Below are positions 11,800-24,500 of a stretch of DNA of 64,000 nt, one piece after another. Every line of letters begins with the position of its first letter. Position 1 is the first letter of the stretch. The notes below the pieces were generated by a model that saw only the letters and a program-made list of their open reading frames with translations, was not told the origin of the DNA and ran no database searches. Location of the stretch: assembly GCA_037954665.1 (NCBI GenBank), contig JBBMOL010000296.1, forward strand, positions 124,001 to 188,000, written 5' to 3'. Origin of the DNA: Laguncularia racemosa. Lineage: Eukaryota; Streptophyta; Magnoliopsida; Myrtales; Combretaceae. Position numbers and translations under genes: made by a program.

Positions 11800-13330
11800 T
11801 AACAGCACCCCTCCTTTAAATGTTGAATTAAAATAAAATAAACCAAACATACAACTAATTAACCTACTTAATTGGTATCAAGTGCAAAGACATGTAAAAA
11901 ATCAAATTTAGTAAACTGAACTAAACTACCTATATTACTTAAGAAGGAGCATAGTAATACTAACCTCAAACCGACTATCTAACCGTACAATTTCGAGGTG
12001 AATTGATTTAACCAAATTACCTAAATTAAACTAAATTATCTAATAGAAATGAAATCAATGGATATCTAACAATGAGTTAAATTATCAAATTCAATGTTCC
12101 AACGCATACCCCACTCTTACTACTCATCTAATTACTATGCAACTTCAATCCTTAGAAAACTAATTAATGAATACTGATTATCTCTGATCCGCGGGGCATC
12201 TAACACTAAGTTAATGTTTCTTCCAAAATCACTAACTCCTAATTCTAACCGTATTAACAAAGATCCCTCTTTTATTAACAACAATTAGAATTGCATGATT
12301 ACACCACAACCCTCAATTAGATTAAATCATTATATCCAATCTAATACGGAAAACTTATGCTTTATATCCCTAGATTGCATACAAGCCTTTTCATCTGATG
12401 TATGATCTATTCAAATAAGAGATTTCCCAATCAACTTATCATAAATCAATGTAATCTAATGCTGGCCAAACATCAAATCAACAATATATAATAAACAACA
12501 TGGATGAAATCAAAGATGCTCAATCGTCATTAATTTTGCAATAAACCCAAGGTTACATAGTAATCAGACTTTCGTAAGATTCGGGTACGAAATAATTAGC
12601 TACACATGGTTCTCAAGGAATAACAAAACGAAATAATCAAATCCATGTGTGAAACACTTCTAGAATTAAAGCTCGAAAATTCCTTTGGCTGCTGTTGTTC
12701 TCCCAAAATTCCAGTACGTGTTTTCTGCCTTCTCTCTCCTCTTTCTCTCTCTTCAAAGACGACTATTTATACCTAGGGTAGCTTCCTCTCTGGCGTGTAG
12801 AAGATATCCTTCAAATATGGACGAAAGATTTAAAGATATCTTTCCTTCGATAGATACACGGTCATACTACACGGGCGTGTAGATAAACCGTGTATGTCTC
12901 TGAGTCAATGAACTCTGGGCGTGTATATCCCACACGGCCGTTTGCAATAGCCGTGTATATCTCTGTCTTCTTTGTTCTTCGTACACGGTTGATTACATGG
13001 GTGTGTATTCCAACCGTGTGTTCTCCTCAATGCACGGTTGGCTTACACGGGTGTGTATTCCAACCGTGTACTGGTCTGTCCTGAAAACTCTTCTTCCACG
13101 CTGATACACGGTCCGATACACGGGCGTGTATCCGAACCGTGTAATCTCCTGATTCCTTCACACGGCCATTTATAAAATCGTGTGACTTCCTTTAACTTTA
13201 AAGCATTCCCTTTTTACTTGCTTTTATCTCCAATTCATCTTGAATTAAATACTTTTCATCAAATCATCCTTTTCCACACCTGAACATGAAATATAAATCA
13301 ATCAAGCATCATAATCTTATATTTTCACGC
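11800..13330 (-). repeat. Probable diverged solo LTR, S-like, minus strand
   Basis: Read on the minus strand, the region has the layout of the family S LTRs at 19.7 and 30.4 kb. A block of CACGG/CCGTG palindromes (12,840-13,180) is followed by a TATA box (TATAAATA near 12,765), a purine-rich leader, and then CATGTGTAGCTAATTATTT, close to CATGTGTAGCTAAGTAG of S1. The sequence past that point is only loosely similar. Exact ends and a target duplication could not be found, so boundaries are approximate. No coding capacity is seen. Confidence 0.45.
12840..13180. repeat. Array of CACGNNCGTG-type palindromes
   Basis: Repeated, spaced copies of TACACGG and CCGTGTA half-sites occur here, several as full palindromes (for example TACACGGGCGTGTA near 13,117). 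They stand out as CpG-containing islands in AT-rich DNA. The same motif is clustered at 19.9-20.3, 21.6-21.9, 30.6-31.0 and 44.3-44.5 kb. Confidence 0.8.
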
Positions 13331-14339
13331 CCAATTATCTCAAAAATTGACTTAATCATCTCCAATTATAAGAGTTAAAATAGATTTATCACATAGTTCT
13401 TGAAAAATGATTCTTAGATTCTATGTAGTTTACTTAACTTTTACTCATATTGAAGTTGAACATTTATACCACTAGGGATACTAAAATAGTACAATGTTTA
13501 ACTTGGATTGCATTATATATGGTATGTCAAACCTTAGAGAATTAAGCCATTTCTAATAGTAAAATTAATTAAAATAATCATTTAAAATCTCAATAAAGTA
13601 GAATATAATACCTAAAAAATTTTCAAACCATGAATGTTATGACTTTCAATCGACTACAATTCTTGTCGATAATTTACAATGGTTAGATTTTTTTTTTAAA
13701 TACCTATATACAGTTTTCTTCTTTTAAGAGATGTAGATAATTAGCTTGTTTAAGGAGTTTTTTTAGCTAACTTTTCAAGCAAGTTGTATTAAAAACTTAA
13801 TCTATAAATTCCAAAGTTAACTTCTTGAAGGTGGTTTTCACTAATTTTTTTAAGGAAGCTTAATTGACCAATTTCTCAAGCAAGGCATTAAAAGAAACTT
13901 AGTTAAGAGGTATACTAAGTTAACCTCTCAAAAAAGTTATCTTGACACACTTGATGACAAAATTTCTCATAAAGGAAAACCATAAAACCAACTTCCTAAT
14001 AAAACTACTCATCTTGCAAATATCTTAATCTCAAGGTGATTCAGTCCCTAAATCAAGGAAGATTTATCTTAAGATGGTCAAATAAAATTAGGATACTACA
14101 ATTGACTTAATAAACCGAGAATTAACTAGATTCAACTGGGTTAACACATAAATTGACTTGAGTCAAGTTACATAAAACAAAGCATTGACTTGGCATTTCC
14201 AAGTACATAGAGACAAATTAATTAAGCATAACGAAATAAGTATCATGATATTAAGGGACTAGGGTCCCATCAAATATTTAAGTGTTACTAATATTGTCTA
14301 GTGGATAAGAAGCAATCTAAGTCTTTGCAATAACATAAA
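13331..14339. other. AT-rich spacer, no gene seen
   Basis: Only AT-rich sequence is visible, with repeated AACTTCC / AAGTTA-like words that look like simple sequence drift. No frame, LTR end or RNA gene is supported. Confidence 0.5.
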
Positions 14340-15110
14340 TAAAACTAAAACATAAATTCAAGTTCATAGATAGATAAATATATAAATGTGATCGCTCTGC
14401 TTGTTCCTTATCCTTCACATATCCCCTAGTGCCTCGTACTAATCTTTAACATACGTCTACAGGGCTCTAGCTGGATGGGCTCTTACAACAACGAAACATG
14501 TAGGAGTGTAAGCTATAACAACTTAACGAGAAAACCCTCCTACTGAATCGACAAGCAATTGACAAGCAAGTTATTTAAACAAGCATATGCAATGCATGAT
14601 CATGTAATAGTATATACGATTATTCAGAAACTATATACAGCACAGATTTATTACCCTTCGTTGCCTAAGTAAGGAAATCATGAACTACACATCGACTCTA
14701 AGTTCTAATCACCTCAACTTTCTCTTTTAGGATCACTCACAAAAGTCTATATATTTGTGCTATATTAAAGTAAGCTTAAAACTATATGTATACATAATTA
14801 TGCCCAAGTAAGGTGTAGAAGTGAAAGGCTTGCAAGCTCATCCACTACTAAGCGATGAATCCCATGACTCGATCCCAATTAAAAGGTGGCATTTCCCAAT
14901 TTCAAATAGTTCCTAAAGGTTGAGATGAGGTTGCACTTGAAGTATACCTCTACATGGCTTCCTTGTACCACCATGTGATGCTAATGACCTTCTTATATGC
15001 AGAAATATGCAATGCATGATCCATTTTATTTAGGATTAAATATCATTAGATTTAATTATTAGGTGACCAACCAAATTATCACAAAACAATTGCATTATCC
15101 TTAATCTAAA
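14340..15110 (-). repeat. Dispersed unclassified repeat, copy 1
   Basis: The minus strand shares blocks with the plus strand at about 23.74-24.5 kb, for instance GCATTGCATATAAGAAGGTC against GCATATTTCTGCATATAAGAAGGTCATTAGC, and a shared neighbourhood of 'acttgctt ... ttacactc'. The two copies are in opposite orientation and well diverged. The region is probably a decayed non-coding part of a retroelement (LTR or leader), but no ends are visible. Confidence 0.4.
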
Positions 15111-18100
15111 TGCAAGGGAATCCAATTATCAATTAGCAAAATATTAGTTAAACTAGTTTGGTAATCAAAATCAAATCACTAAAACACAATAGATTTTTGA
15201 TTCCCCTACACATATATCCAATTTCATAAGTCACAGTTACATACATGTGCATTAAATTATAATCACAAATAGGTAGATCACTCACCCAGTGATGTTTTCT
15301 CTTATTGTAATAACCTGAGGGTAGCTTAGCCTCAAAATCAATGTCACTAGATAAGAAAGATAGTAATTTCAAGTCTTCAAGATTCCTTTAGCATTTACAT
15401 TTTACATTTTCATTTAATTAAGATTCTTAGATTTCTAAAACCATTATTCAATCATACTATTACTTGTGTCACTTTTATCCTTTGATTCACTTAGCCCTAA
15501 AAAAACCCCAGTTTATTTTAATCATTTTCTTAATACTACTATGTTATAACTATTATCTCCCAAAATAAAATTTATAATATAATTCCATCCAACTCATTTT
15601 TTTCTTTTTTTGCACATGTGAAATTTTAAACTATGATTAAATCCTAAAGATTCTTTTCCTCAATTATGCTTTAACTCTCTATATCCCTAATCAAAATTTT
15701 TATTCTACTCTCCAATAACTTACAAATTGCCTTTTCATGTCTTGCAATTCATAATAAAAAATTCAATCTTATAGCATCCTTTCTCCAATCACACTTCTAT
15801 TTACTCGATGTGCATTTTAATTCTCCTTATGATTATCTCTAAATTCTTCTTACATTAACTTACTTAAGGCTTTGACAACTTTACTCGTTTTCCAATGCCC
15901 CTATTATCTTTTCCTTTTATGTGTGTGTGGGAAACTTTATCCGAGACCTTCTTTAAATCTCAAGATTAGTGAAACTAGTATTATTGTAATTTATATTCTT
16001 AATGCATTGTACTTGGTATCTTGAGAAATCATTGTTATTATCATCGTCTTTACTTAAGTATATACTTGTTTTGTTTTGTTAATTACTTGTTATAAATATG
16101 TATACAAAAATTTTTAATTTCTTTTTATATGTAGATACTATCATTTAATTTATTGTTGTTGTCGTAGTCACCATCATCATTGTTATTACTATTATAACTT
16201 TTAGTTAATTAATAATCATAAATACACTCACTCTTTTTCAAATACTATCCTTGGATTTATTATTATTAGAATTATTATAGCTTTCACTATAACATTTATT
16301 TTTTCACCATTTTAAGGAATGTTATGTATGTGTATGTATATATTATCCTTTATGTACTTGTTTTCTAAATGTCTTTGTGGTGAATTATTATTGCGCAAAT
16401 AGTTCTATTTTTCCATTAAATTATTATTTACCTTAATATAGTAGTTATCATTATCTGGTAATTTTAATTTGTTTCTTTATTAAATATCACTTATTAATCG
16501 TTATTAACCTATTGGGAAGTTGTCAAGGTGTGATCAATTATATGTATTGCATTATGTCTTTTACATGTTGATAGGCATATACTTGTATATGTGTAGATGT
16601 ATATTTTATGTTATTTTATAGAATTACTATTTTATGTATTGCTTATAAATTTCATTCTATATATACAATTTTATTATTAGAGTCTTATAATCAACTATAT
16701 ATATCATATGTAGTAATTTTACAATCTAATATGATTTGTTATTTATTCCTACCAAATCATAAGGATCTATCTCTTCTTTTTCCCTTTTTCTATTCATTTC
16801 AAACGTACTTTGAGTTGATTATCCCAATTTTTTTGTCTTTTTTTTCCCTATATGTCCTTGTAGTTATTTATTGTATTTACATGTATATATGCTCGTTGTC
16901 TTCTTCTAATAATATATTACTAGTTTCTTGTTGTTGTTATCATCATTATTTTTGTTACTATTTTATTATTGTTAAATTTAGTGTTATTTTTGTTGTTAGA
17001 TATATGACAATATAATATATCTTATTAAATTTTATAATAGTTATTTATAAAAATTTGTACATATATTTAAATAAGTAGGGGTAGCGAATTTTGACATAAC
17101 ATAACACAACTAAATACTTGACTTAATAAGGCATGACACATGATGCGACATGAGATGAGACAACATGACATGAAACGATATGAGACAACATGACATGACA
17201 TAACAGGACATAGCATTTACACGGAAAGAAATATGAATTCACCATTCCCTTCTTATATTTATATAAGTTAATGTTATTGGAATAAGATCTTTTCTTCTCT
17301 CTCTTTTTTTTTTTTAACTTTCATATCATAAATAATTATATGTTCCATGTCCTTTCTTTATATGTATTATAACTATAAGTTCATATTGTATATATAATCA
17401 TTTTACCTATTATTCATTTATTATTATTGTTATCATTAATTTGTTCAATCATTTATTTTCATTCATTCATATAGATATTTACAGTTATTGTTGTTGTTGT
17501 TACTATTACTTTAATTATCTTCATTAGTTGTTATGGTATGCTACCTTTATTTTTATTTATTTTTTCTTCTTTCATTATGATACTATAGTAAGATAGTTGT
17601 TTTACTTTTGGAGATACAAAATAAGTATTTTGTTTATGGCCATTTGCATTGTTATTTGTTATCATTATTTTGTTAAGGTAGTGTTTTGTTAAAGAAGGTG
17701 ATCAAAATGGATTTTCATTCGTTTATAGAAAATTTGAATTTTTTTTCGGCTATGTATTGACTTTGCTAATATATTGGATATTGTAGTTAACCTGGAGTTG
17801 CCAAGGTTAAATTTTTTTTTAATCATCATTAGTTGCTATAATTATGTATAGTCATTCTTTTATTATTAACAATTCATCTCACTATATGGGTATAGTGAGA
17901 CAGGTATTTTACTTTTGGAATTAGTTTTATAATAATTATCAATAAGGCTACTAGTACCATTATTATTATCTATTATCTTTATTTTATTATCAAGCATTGT
18001 ATCTTTAGGGGAGGTGGTCAAGATGATTCTTTTTTTTTCTTTTTTTTGGTCATCTACATTTAAATGTGCCTTTATGAGTATACATTTTGATTATAATCTT

Positions 18101-18875
18101 ATCATCTATAATTTAGAGCTATTGAATTTATTTAATGATAATTGAATTACCTTATATAAGTATCCCCTATAGGATAAGAATTAATATCTTCTCTTAATTT
18201 AATTTATGATTAGTTGTAAAAACTTTTTTTTTTTACCATGTTTTGATTATAAGCTTATCACTTGTAACCTATAGCTATGGGATTCATTTAATGATAACTA
18301 AATTATCTATATAATATACTATATAGGGTAAGAATTAATATATATATTATATGAGATAAAGATGAATATCTTTTATTAATTTATTCTATATATATATAGT
18401 AAATGAAAGATTGATGTATATAATATATATATATATATATGTATATAAAGGAAGAGAGCAAAAGAAACACATGAATACAAATGGTAAATTAAAGGATAAT
18501 ATAGAAAGAAATAAGAGATTATATACATATGGAAAAGTACATTATTACATTTTAAAGGAAATAACATATATAAGAATAAAATAAAAATATTTACTATTTC
18601 ATAATAGTACCAGGCCCATAATTCTACCACTATCTTCACATCTTACTGTCCTATAGATTCATTGCCTAAGTTTTCTAGATATCTTAACTTAGCTTCATTG
18701 ATGATAAATATTACTCTTATAGATTATCAACCTAAGTTCTGATGATCCTCAACCTAAGTTTCTAAATAAAAAACTTAAACTCTAACTGATCATATATCTA
18801 AGTTTTATGGATCACAAGCTTAAATTCATTGCTTACAAGCCTAGTAGATCTACATTCTATTGATCATCAACTTAA
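15111..18875. other. Very AT-rich spacer, no gene seen
   Basis: Dominated by TTA/ATT-rich low-complexity sequence (especially 16.1-17.7 kb) and by short (AT)n runs such as 18,426-18,441. The open frames here (for example 16,608-17,015) encode Phe/Tyr/Ile-rich peptides expected of such sequence and are not credible genes. Confidence 0.55.
17090..17215 (+). repeat. Degenerate ACATGA-type short tandem repeat
   Basis: The words ACATAAC, ACATGAC, ATGAGAC and GACATGA follow each other with small changes for about 120 bp, forming a decayed short-period repeat that differs in composition from its TTA-rich surroundings. Confidence 0.6.
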
Positions 18876-19391
18876 GCTCTAATACCACTTAAGCTGTAAT
18901 GCCCTAAAACTTAAGACATTATAACTCACCATGTGTCATTACTAAATAATGATACACTAAGGCTCTTAACTTGTTTAAAATCACAATGTCAATATATCTC
19001 CATAGTATAAAATAAATTATCAAATTCTCAAATAACATAAATGCATCTCTCCTCTTTATTTATCAATACACATAATTCTAAATCTTCTAGATAATCTAAA
19101 ATCAAATTTAACTTACTCAAAACTATCATATAACAACTTAATTTATTATATCTCCGATACTCTAACGTTGAACCCACTCCCAAAATTTGATATACTAGAA
19201 AAAAAATCCCTAAATGGGCTGAGCTAATGTCTAGTACGTGAATACCATATAGACATGCGCATACTATATAAACAACAATATCCACATGCATAAAGGCAAC
19301 AGTCATACACATCAAGTTATCAATTTATTTATCTTCAATTAATCGACATATAACATAGGGGTACTTATAACCTCGATACATATACAATATT

Positions 19392-19435
<44 letters not shown>

Positions 19436-19698
19436 CCTAATGGGAATTGTTGTTGTGAGCCTTGTCTAACCCTAATCTACCTCAGTTCATTTCGACAGAT
19501 GACTTCATTAAGGACAATGTGACATACCGATCATTGAAGTACCCTCTAGGGATTTGCCATTATGGGCCCTTAAGCTAAGCTAAGCACAAGCAACATACAC
19601 ATTAAGTTCATATAACCTTAAAATCATTAAACCTCATATAATTTATTAAACAACTACTCAGCAAGCACAACCAACAAAACAAGATAAACATGTATCTG
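18876..19698 (-). repeat. Possible LTR with adjacent PBS-like site
   Basis: On the minus strand TGGTATTAGAGC (18,876-18,887) differs by one base from the initiator-tRNA-Met primer site TGGTATCAGAGC. Seven bases to the right, TGTAATGCCCTAAAAC (from 18,895) resembles the terminus of a common plant LTR type. The LTR would run rightwards to at least the S1 insertion at 19,699. No second terminus or coding sequence was found. The region includes the (TA)n run at 19,396-19,433. Confidence 0.35.
19396..19433. repeat. (TA)n microsatellite
   Basis: About 19 uninterrupted TA units, the longest simple repeat in the window. Confidence 0.95.
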
Positions 19699-21373
19699 TG
19701 ATAGAGCCATTTTATACTCAATCTTTATAGTATGAAGTGTGTTAATTTATTATAGATTTTATAGAAATCATAAGGAAATGGTACTTAATTCTATTATGGT
19801 GATAAATCAGGTTAAATGGAGTCAAGGGTGCTAATTCAAGTAAATTAGAGAAGTCATCTACAACTTGGATCAAAGACAAGGATTTACACCACCGGAGGAA
19901 AGTACATGGGCGTGTAGTAGAAGTACACGGCCGTGTACTTAGTTTTGAAGCCACAGGAAACTACACGGTTGAAGTACACGACCGTGTATCTATCTTGAAG
20001 AATCCATGGGAAAATACATGGTTGAAGTACACGACCGTGTATCTGTCTAGAAGGAGGCACGGTTTTAGATACGACCATGGAGGAAACCGTGCTACACACT
20101 GCATGAGAAGGAGAGAGACACGGCTTGTGACACGGCTGTGGTGGAAGACGTGGTCGAAGCCGTGGTGGAAGTTGAAATGGAAGACGTGCCAAGGATGAGA
20201 AATTGTGGAACATCAAACAGAGGATGGCACGACTTGAGATCTGGTCGTGGTTGAAGGCGTGGTACACACTGATCACGGATGAAGACTTGTAGATTACCTA
20301 CAGAGGAAGGCACGACTTGATCCACGGCCGTGTTGTAGGGCGTGCCAGGCGGACGATTATTTTCTTCTCGAGATTTACTTGAAAAGGAAAGATATTTTCG
20401 TATCTTGCTAGCAAAAGATCACTTGCCATTCCTTTAACAATATAAATAGAACTAACCCTAGAGGGTTAGGGAGATCTTGGATCATCTTGGAGACAAGAAG
20501 GAAAGAAGGAGGCAGAGCAGGCAGCCGAGAACAGAGGCTTGTTATGTTTTCATTTTTAATTTTCGTTTTTATGATGAACATGTGTAGCTAAGTAGTTTTT
20601 CTAGCCAAAGGGTCATAGAAGTTTGATTCTCCACGAATTGTGAGATCTAATTGATTTGTATTTAATCTATTCTTTGTTTTTGGATATTCATATATCTTCT
20701 GAACGTCTTGTCATTATTATCTTTGTTGATTAGTATGAATTAGAGCTCTTCTACTCAATTAGCAAGTTAATATATTGTCAACTAGCATGTCAAATCCGTA
20801 ATTGTTTGATAGTTCTAATCTCGGTGACACAATAACATGTTTGGTTATAAAATAGATGATCGAATTCATGTTATGGAGATGTATGATCATGTTTAAATAG
20901 GTTATCTTATAATCTACCGGCATGAATTGGTAGTCTCTCTAGTTTTTAATGCTATTGATGGATTAAATCCTAAGAGCTTGTCTAGGGTTGTCTAATCGAT
21001 AAGAGAAATAATCAAAGAGCTTATTTTGGTTATCGAAGAAGTATGGAGAGATAAGTTGTTAGAGCTTGTTAATAACCATAACCAGTTTATCTAGAAATAA
21101 GGATAGAAGACATTTGCATCGATGATCAATTCCTAGAATTAAACTATCTTGATTCCTTTGGCTAGGCTTTTATCAATATTTGATTTTATTATCTTGTTTC
21201 AATATTATTTTGATTCACAAACAAAACCCCCCATTTTTCTTTTCCTCTTTATTCGCTTTGAATAGAAATATATTTAACCAATCCCTATGGATACGACCCT
21301 ACTCACTACTATACGCAAATCATATCATTGTTTAGGAGTAGGTTTTTATTTTTGTTGGATTCGACACCCATCA
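19699..21373 (+). mobile_element. Solo LTR, family S (copy S1)
   Basis: It begins TGATAGAGCCATTTTATAC and ends GGATTCGACACCCATCA, the same ends as copy S2 at 30,437-32,068, and the two align over their whole length (1,675 against 1,632 bp). A TATA box (TATAAATA) is at 20,441. The 3' part has the phrase ATCCCTATGGATACGACCC (about 21,281-21,299), typical of Athila/Tat-type LTR ends. The flanking pentamers (ATCTG left, ACCTA right) do not match, so this copy either formed by recombination between two insertions or lost one flank. The minus-strand frames in 19.7-20.3 kb come from the palindromic array and are not genes. Confidence 0.8.
19905..20335. repeat. CACGNNCGTG palindrome array in the U3 of S1
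   Basis: Motifs such as ACACGGCCGTGT and ACACGACCGTGT recur about every 50-70 bp, with half-sites between them, ending about 105 bp upstream of the TATA box at 20,441. Copy S2 keeps most of the same motifs at 30,640-31,030. Confidence 0.85.
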
Positions 21374-22502
21374 ACCTAGAATGGTGTTCTTAGTATCGTC
21401 TCTTACATCTCTAAGAATAGGATATAAACCTGCTCAAGTACAAATAACTAAACTCAGTTCTATTATACAATTAATCTAAGTTTACTAATTGATTAGGTAT
21501 ATTCTAATTGTGTAATTCCCTTCCTCGAGGTCTTATCATGCATCTATTGTAGTTTAAAATCATGAAAACACAATTTTAAATTAAAGTATAAGTGTGCTAA
21601 GACAACAAGGTCATGTAAGAGGCCATGTAGAGATGCACAGGCTAGAGTACGGTCATGTTAGTGGCCATGTATCTTTCTATGTAATCTCATTCATTTAGCA
21701 CGCCTAAGTATATGGTCATGTATCTGGTTGTGTACCTTTCTATGTATAATGGCCATTTTGACATGCCTAGGTATACGTTCGTATATCCAGTTGTGTACCT
21801 TCTTATAGATTTTGTAACTTTAACACGCCCAAGTACATGGGCGTTTCCTTCATCCGTGTACCCTACTATACACACTTGCGATTCTATATAGGCAGGTACA
21901 TAGGTGTGTATTTGACCATGTTCACACTATTCATCACGAACCCTTATTCCCTTTTCTCTAATTTTGTTCCTAAACCTAATTCCTAGAATTCTAAGTCTAA
22001 TTCATTAATGTATCCACTAATTCTAATGCATAATTTAGGACTTGTATACTTACTAGATTTGGAATTGCAATTAGAATCCTTTAAGTGTTTAACCTTACGC
22101 TCGTTCCAATACGTCCCCTATTCTAATCTTTATTAACATACCACCATTTTACTCGGGCTCATGAATCATCATTAGAAATAAACATGTTCATGATTAGAAT
22201 CATTACTTGTTGCACAAATGGGGGAAAGGGTGAGACGCTAGCTCAAGATGTGCTTACATACTTTTATCCACAAAAGACTAAACTATCCCCATAACTTTCA
22301 ATTATTTACTTCTTTAATCTCAGTTTTATTTTATATTAATTATTTAGTAAATATAATTACTTATGTACTAAAAATGTGTATTTACAAATTGTGTGTGAGG
22401 GGAGATCTAAGGGTTGAATGCAAGTGCTTGGATAGTTACCATAGTTGTGGACATGTTAAATAAACAAAACAAAACTATTTCTTGTTAGTTAATTTGAACA
22501 CT
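21374..22502. other. Spacer with decayed palindrome cluster
   Basis: No gene is seen. At 21,610-21,905 there are many decayed versions of the same half-sites (for example GGTCATGTATC, GGCCATGTATC, CCGTGTACC), as if a CACGG/CCGTG array had lost its CpGs by C-to-T change. The rest is ordinary AT-rich sequence. Confidence 0.5.
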
Positions 22503-22507
22503 GGTTG

Positions 22508-23722
22508 TGATAGGAATAAAAATCCGACAAGACTTATCATTAGGGCAAGAACTAAAGGATTTCAAATCTTGGCGATGAGGGCCCATTTTGAGTAGATCGA
22601 CCCTGGAATTATTTATATATGAACCTCTTTTCTATTATTCTTGTATTGTGTTTTCCAATAGGCACACTTATCATAGTTTATAGGGCAATGGACAAACTCC
22701 CTCAGACTCAGCTTGTGGGTTATCCATGGACCGACTTGAACCGGCGATGAGCTAGGCTGATGGATCCTATAGAAGACTGGCATCTTGAAGACCATTTCTT
22801 TTATATATTTCTTCTTTTATGAACTATTTTGGTTGTATTTTGGTTTTGGGACACTTTTATTTCCTTGTAATTATCACTTAGGGCTAGCCACCTTAAAAGT
22901 GGCAAACTTGTAATTTTGACCACTTTCTAACCCTAGGAGTAATAAGTATAAATACTTGCTTAAGAGAGGGTTTGAGGAGGCCAATTTTTACAGATTTAAG
23001 AGACACTTTCACGTGTGGAGTTAGGGTTCTTTCCTTAGTTCAAAACTCTTATCAATTTCAACCCAAGAATTGGAATTATGGTGAGTGCGACGAAGGGGAA
23101 TTGTGAGTCATATCGATTCCATCTTTGTTGTATGTTCATTTCTTCTCTAGTGAGTCATATCTAGGGTAGATTTGGATCTTTCTTGGATATATTTGTGTTT
23201 GTTTTCCGAGAATAATCATCTTTTAAGATTGATTGTTCATTGAGAATTGAATTGCTCTTAGTGATTGGCGTGAATTAGCAAGGTTGGAAGGGTGTGAGTT
23301 TATGGTTTTTGAGCTTGTCTTTTTCATCCATTTCACGTGTAATTATCTTGTTCTTATTGTTGATTAGTGAAATTGCTCATTAGTGGAAGTTAATTGAATC
23401 TTTGAATCATTGGATTTCATCATAATTCCATTAGGGTCACGTAATTTCCTAGTCCATTGAGTCGGTTTTGTAAGAGACTTGAGGCTTGTTTTCTTGAGTC
23501 ATTTGATTGTGCTTGGAAGTGGTTTTGAGCACATCATCTTTTGGTATCAGAGCAATCTAATTTGGATACTTAAGATTGATCACATCATCATTGGAAGAAT
23601 TGGTTATAAACATTGAGATTTGATACCATTGTTCATGTGAATGAGACTAGTTTGATTGACATTGTTTGTTTGTCTTTCAAATTGGTTTTTGTATGTGCTT
23701 AATCTTGGTTTTAGGCACATCA
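22508..23722 (+). mobile_element. Compound solo LTR, family A (copy A1)
   Basis: The insertion is flanked by a perfect 5-bp duplication, GGTTG (22,503-22,507 and 23,723-23,727). It opens TGATAGGAATAAAAATCC and ends TTAGGCACATCA. A normal family A LTR terminus (GAGCACATCA) is met already at 23,536, followed by a primer-binding site and about 170 bp of leader-like sequence, and then a second LTR-like terminus at 23,722. The same layout, 1,214 bp long, forms the 3' LTR of element E on the other strand (39,932-41,145). Because the target duplication lies outside the second terminus, the whole 1,215 bp behaved as one LTR. The TATA box is at 22,947-22,954. Confidence 0.85.
23542..23553 (+). other. 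Primer-binding site captured inside the compound LTR
   Basis: TGGTATCAGAGC is the usual site complementary to the 3' end of initiator tRNA-Met. It sits five bases past the inner terminus, at the normal spacing for this family, yet lies inside the outer LTR boundaries of copy A1. Confidence 0.85.
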
Positions 23723-23739
23723 GGTTGTATAGACAAATA

Positions 23740-24500
23740 GTAGATTATCTATCATAATTTCTTAGTCATGTGTAAACTTGCTAATTATTGATTTAGCTAA
23801 ATTAATAGTTCATTATGTATAACATGTGCATTGCATATAAGAAGGTCGATGGCACTATGCAATCACCTGAAAGGCCATCTAGAGGTGATTCTCTACATAA
23901 AGTTACCTTGCCCTGACTTTTGAAAACTACTACACACCGAGAGACATCATTCTTTGATTAGAGTTCAACAATCCAATAAAAGGTTACTATCGAATAAGGA
24001 TAGGGCTAAACAATTGGTTAAGCTATCCACTTAGGGATAGGGAGTCTATGTGCACATTGCTATGTATATGAAGGTCAAATAATGCCACTTACCAACAAAC
24101 AAAAGAGTCACAAACTTGATAGAGGCAATAAGTCCTTGAATTTGCCCAAGAATTTGAATTGTGTGTTTTAAAGTTTGGAACCTAAAGCTATTAATGGAAT
24201 TTATCTCCTAATAGTTAGATCTTAGAGGGCATAAATTCAAATCCCACATGATTGCCAGTTGGTCACATGTGACGTTGCATTTGCATATGTTTATGTTTGT
24301 ATTGCACATTAATGTTTTGACAACTTGCTTAACCCTTGCTTGAAAGCATGGTATGAGGTTTACACTCACTAAGCTGTTATCTTGCTCACTTTCCTATAGT
24401 TTTTCTTACAAGATACTTAAAAGTAGGATGGGATAGGATCCAAGCATAGAGTGTCCTCCTTCTCTTTTAAAGTCTATCATGTTTATGTTCTAGCAATGAA
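23740..24500 (+). repeat. Dispersed unclassified repeat, copy 2
   Basis: This stretch shares diverged blocks with the minus strand of 14.34-15.11 kb. It contains GCATTGCATATAAGAAGGTC, the two LTR-like words CACATTAATG and TTTACACTCACTAAGC, and no reading frame. It is probably a non-coding relic of a retroelement. Confidence 0.4.

Noticed and set aside
12840..13180. A CRISPR-like or satellite array
   Set aside because: Units are irregularly spaced palindromic half-sites without constant repeat length or spacers; the window is plant nuclear DNA.
16608..17015. 135-codon plus-strand frame
   Set aside because: Phe/Tyr/Ile-rich product typical of TTA/ATT-rich DNA, no start context or domain.
19742..20325. 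Overlapping minus-strand frames with Ser/Thr/Pro-rich products in S1 (and their twins at 30,480-31,053)
   Set aside because: They come from the palindromic CACGG/CCGTG array, change frame between the two copies and show no domain. They are LTR sequence.
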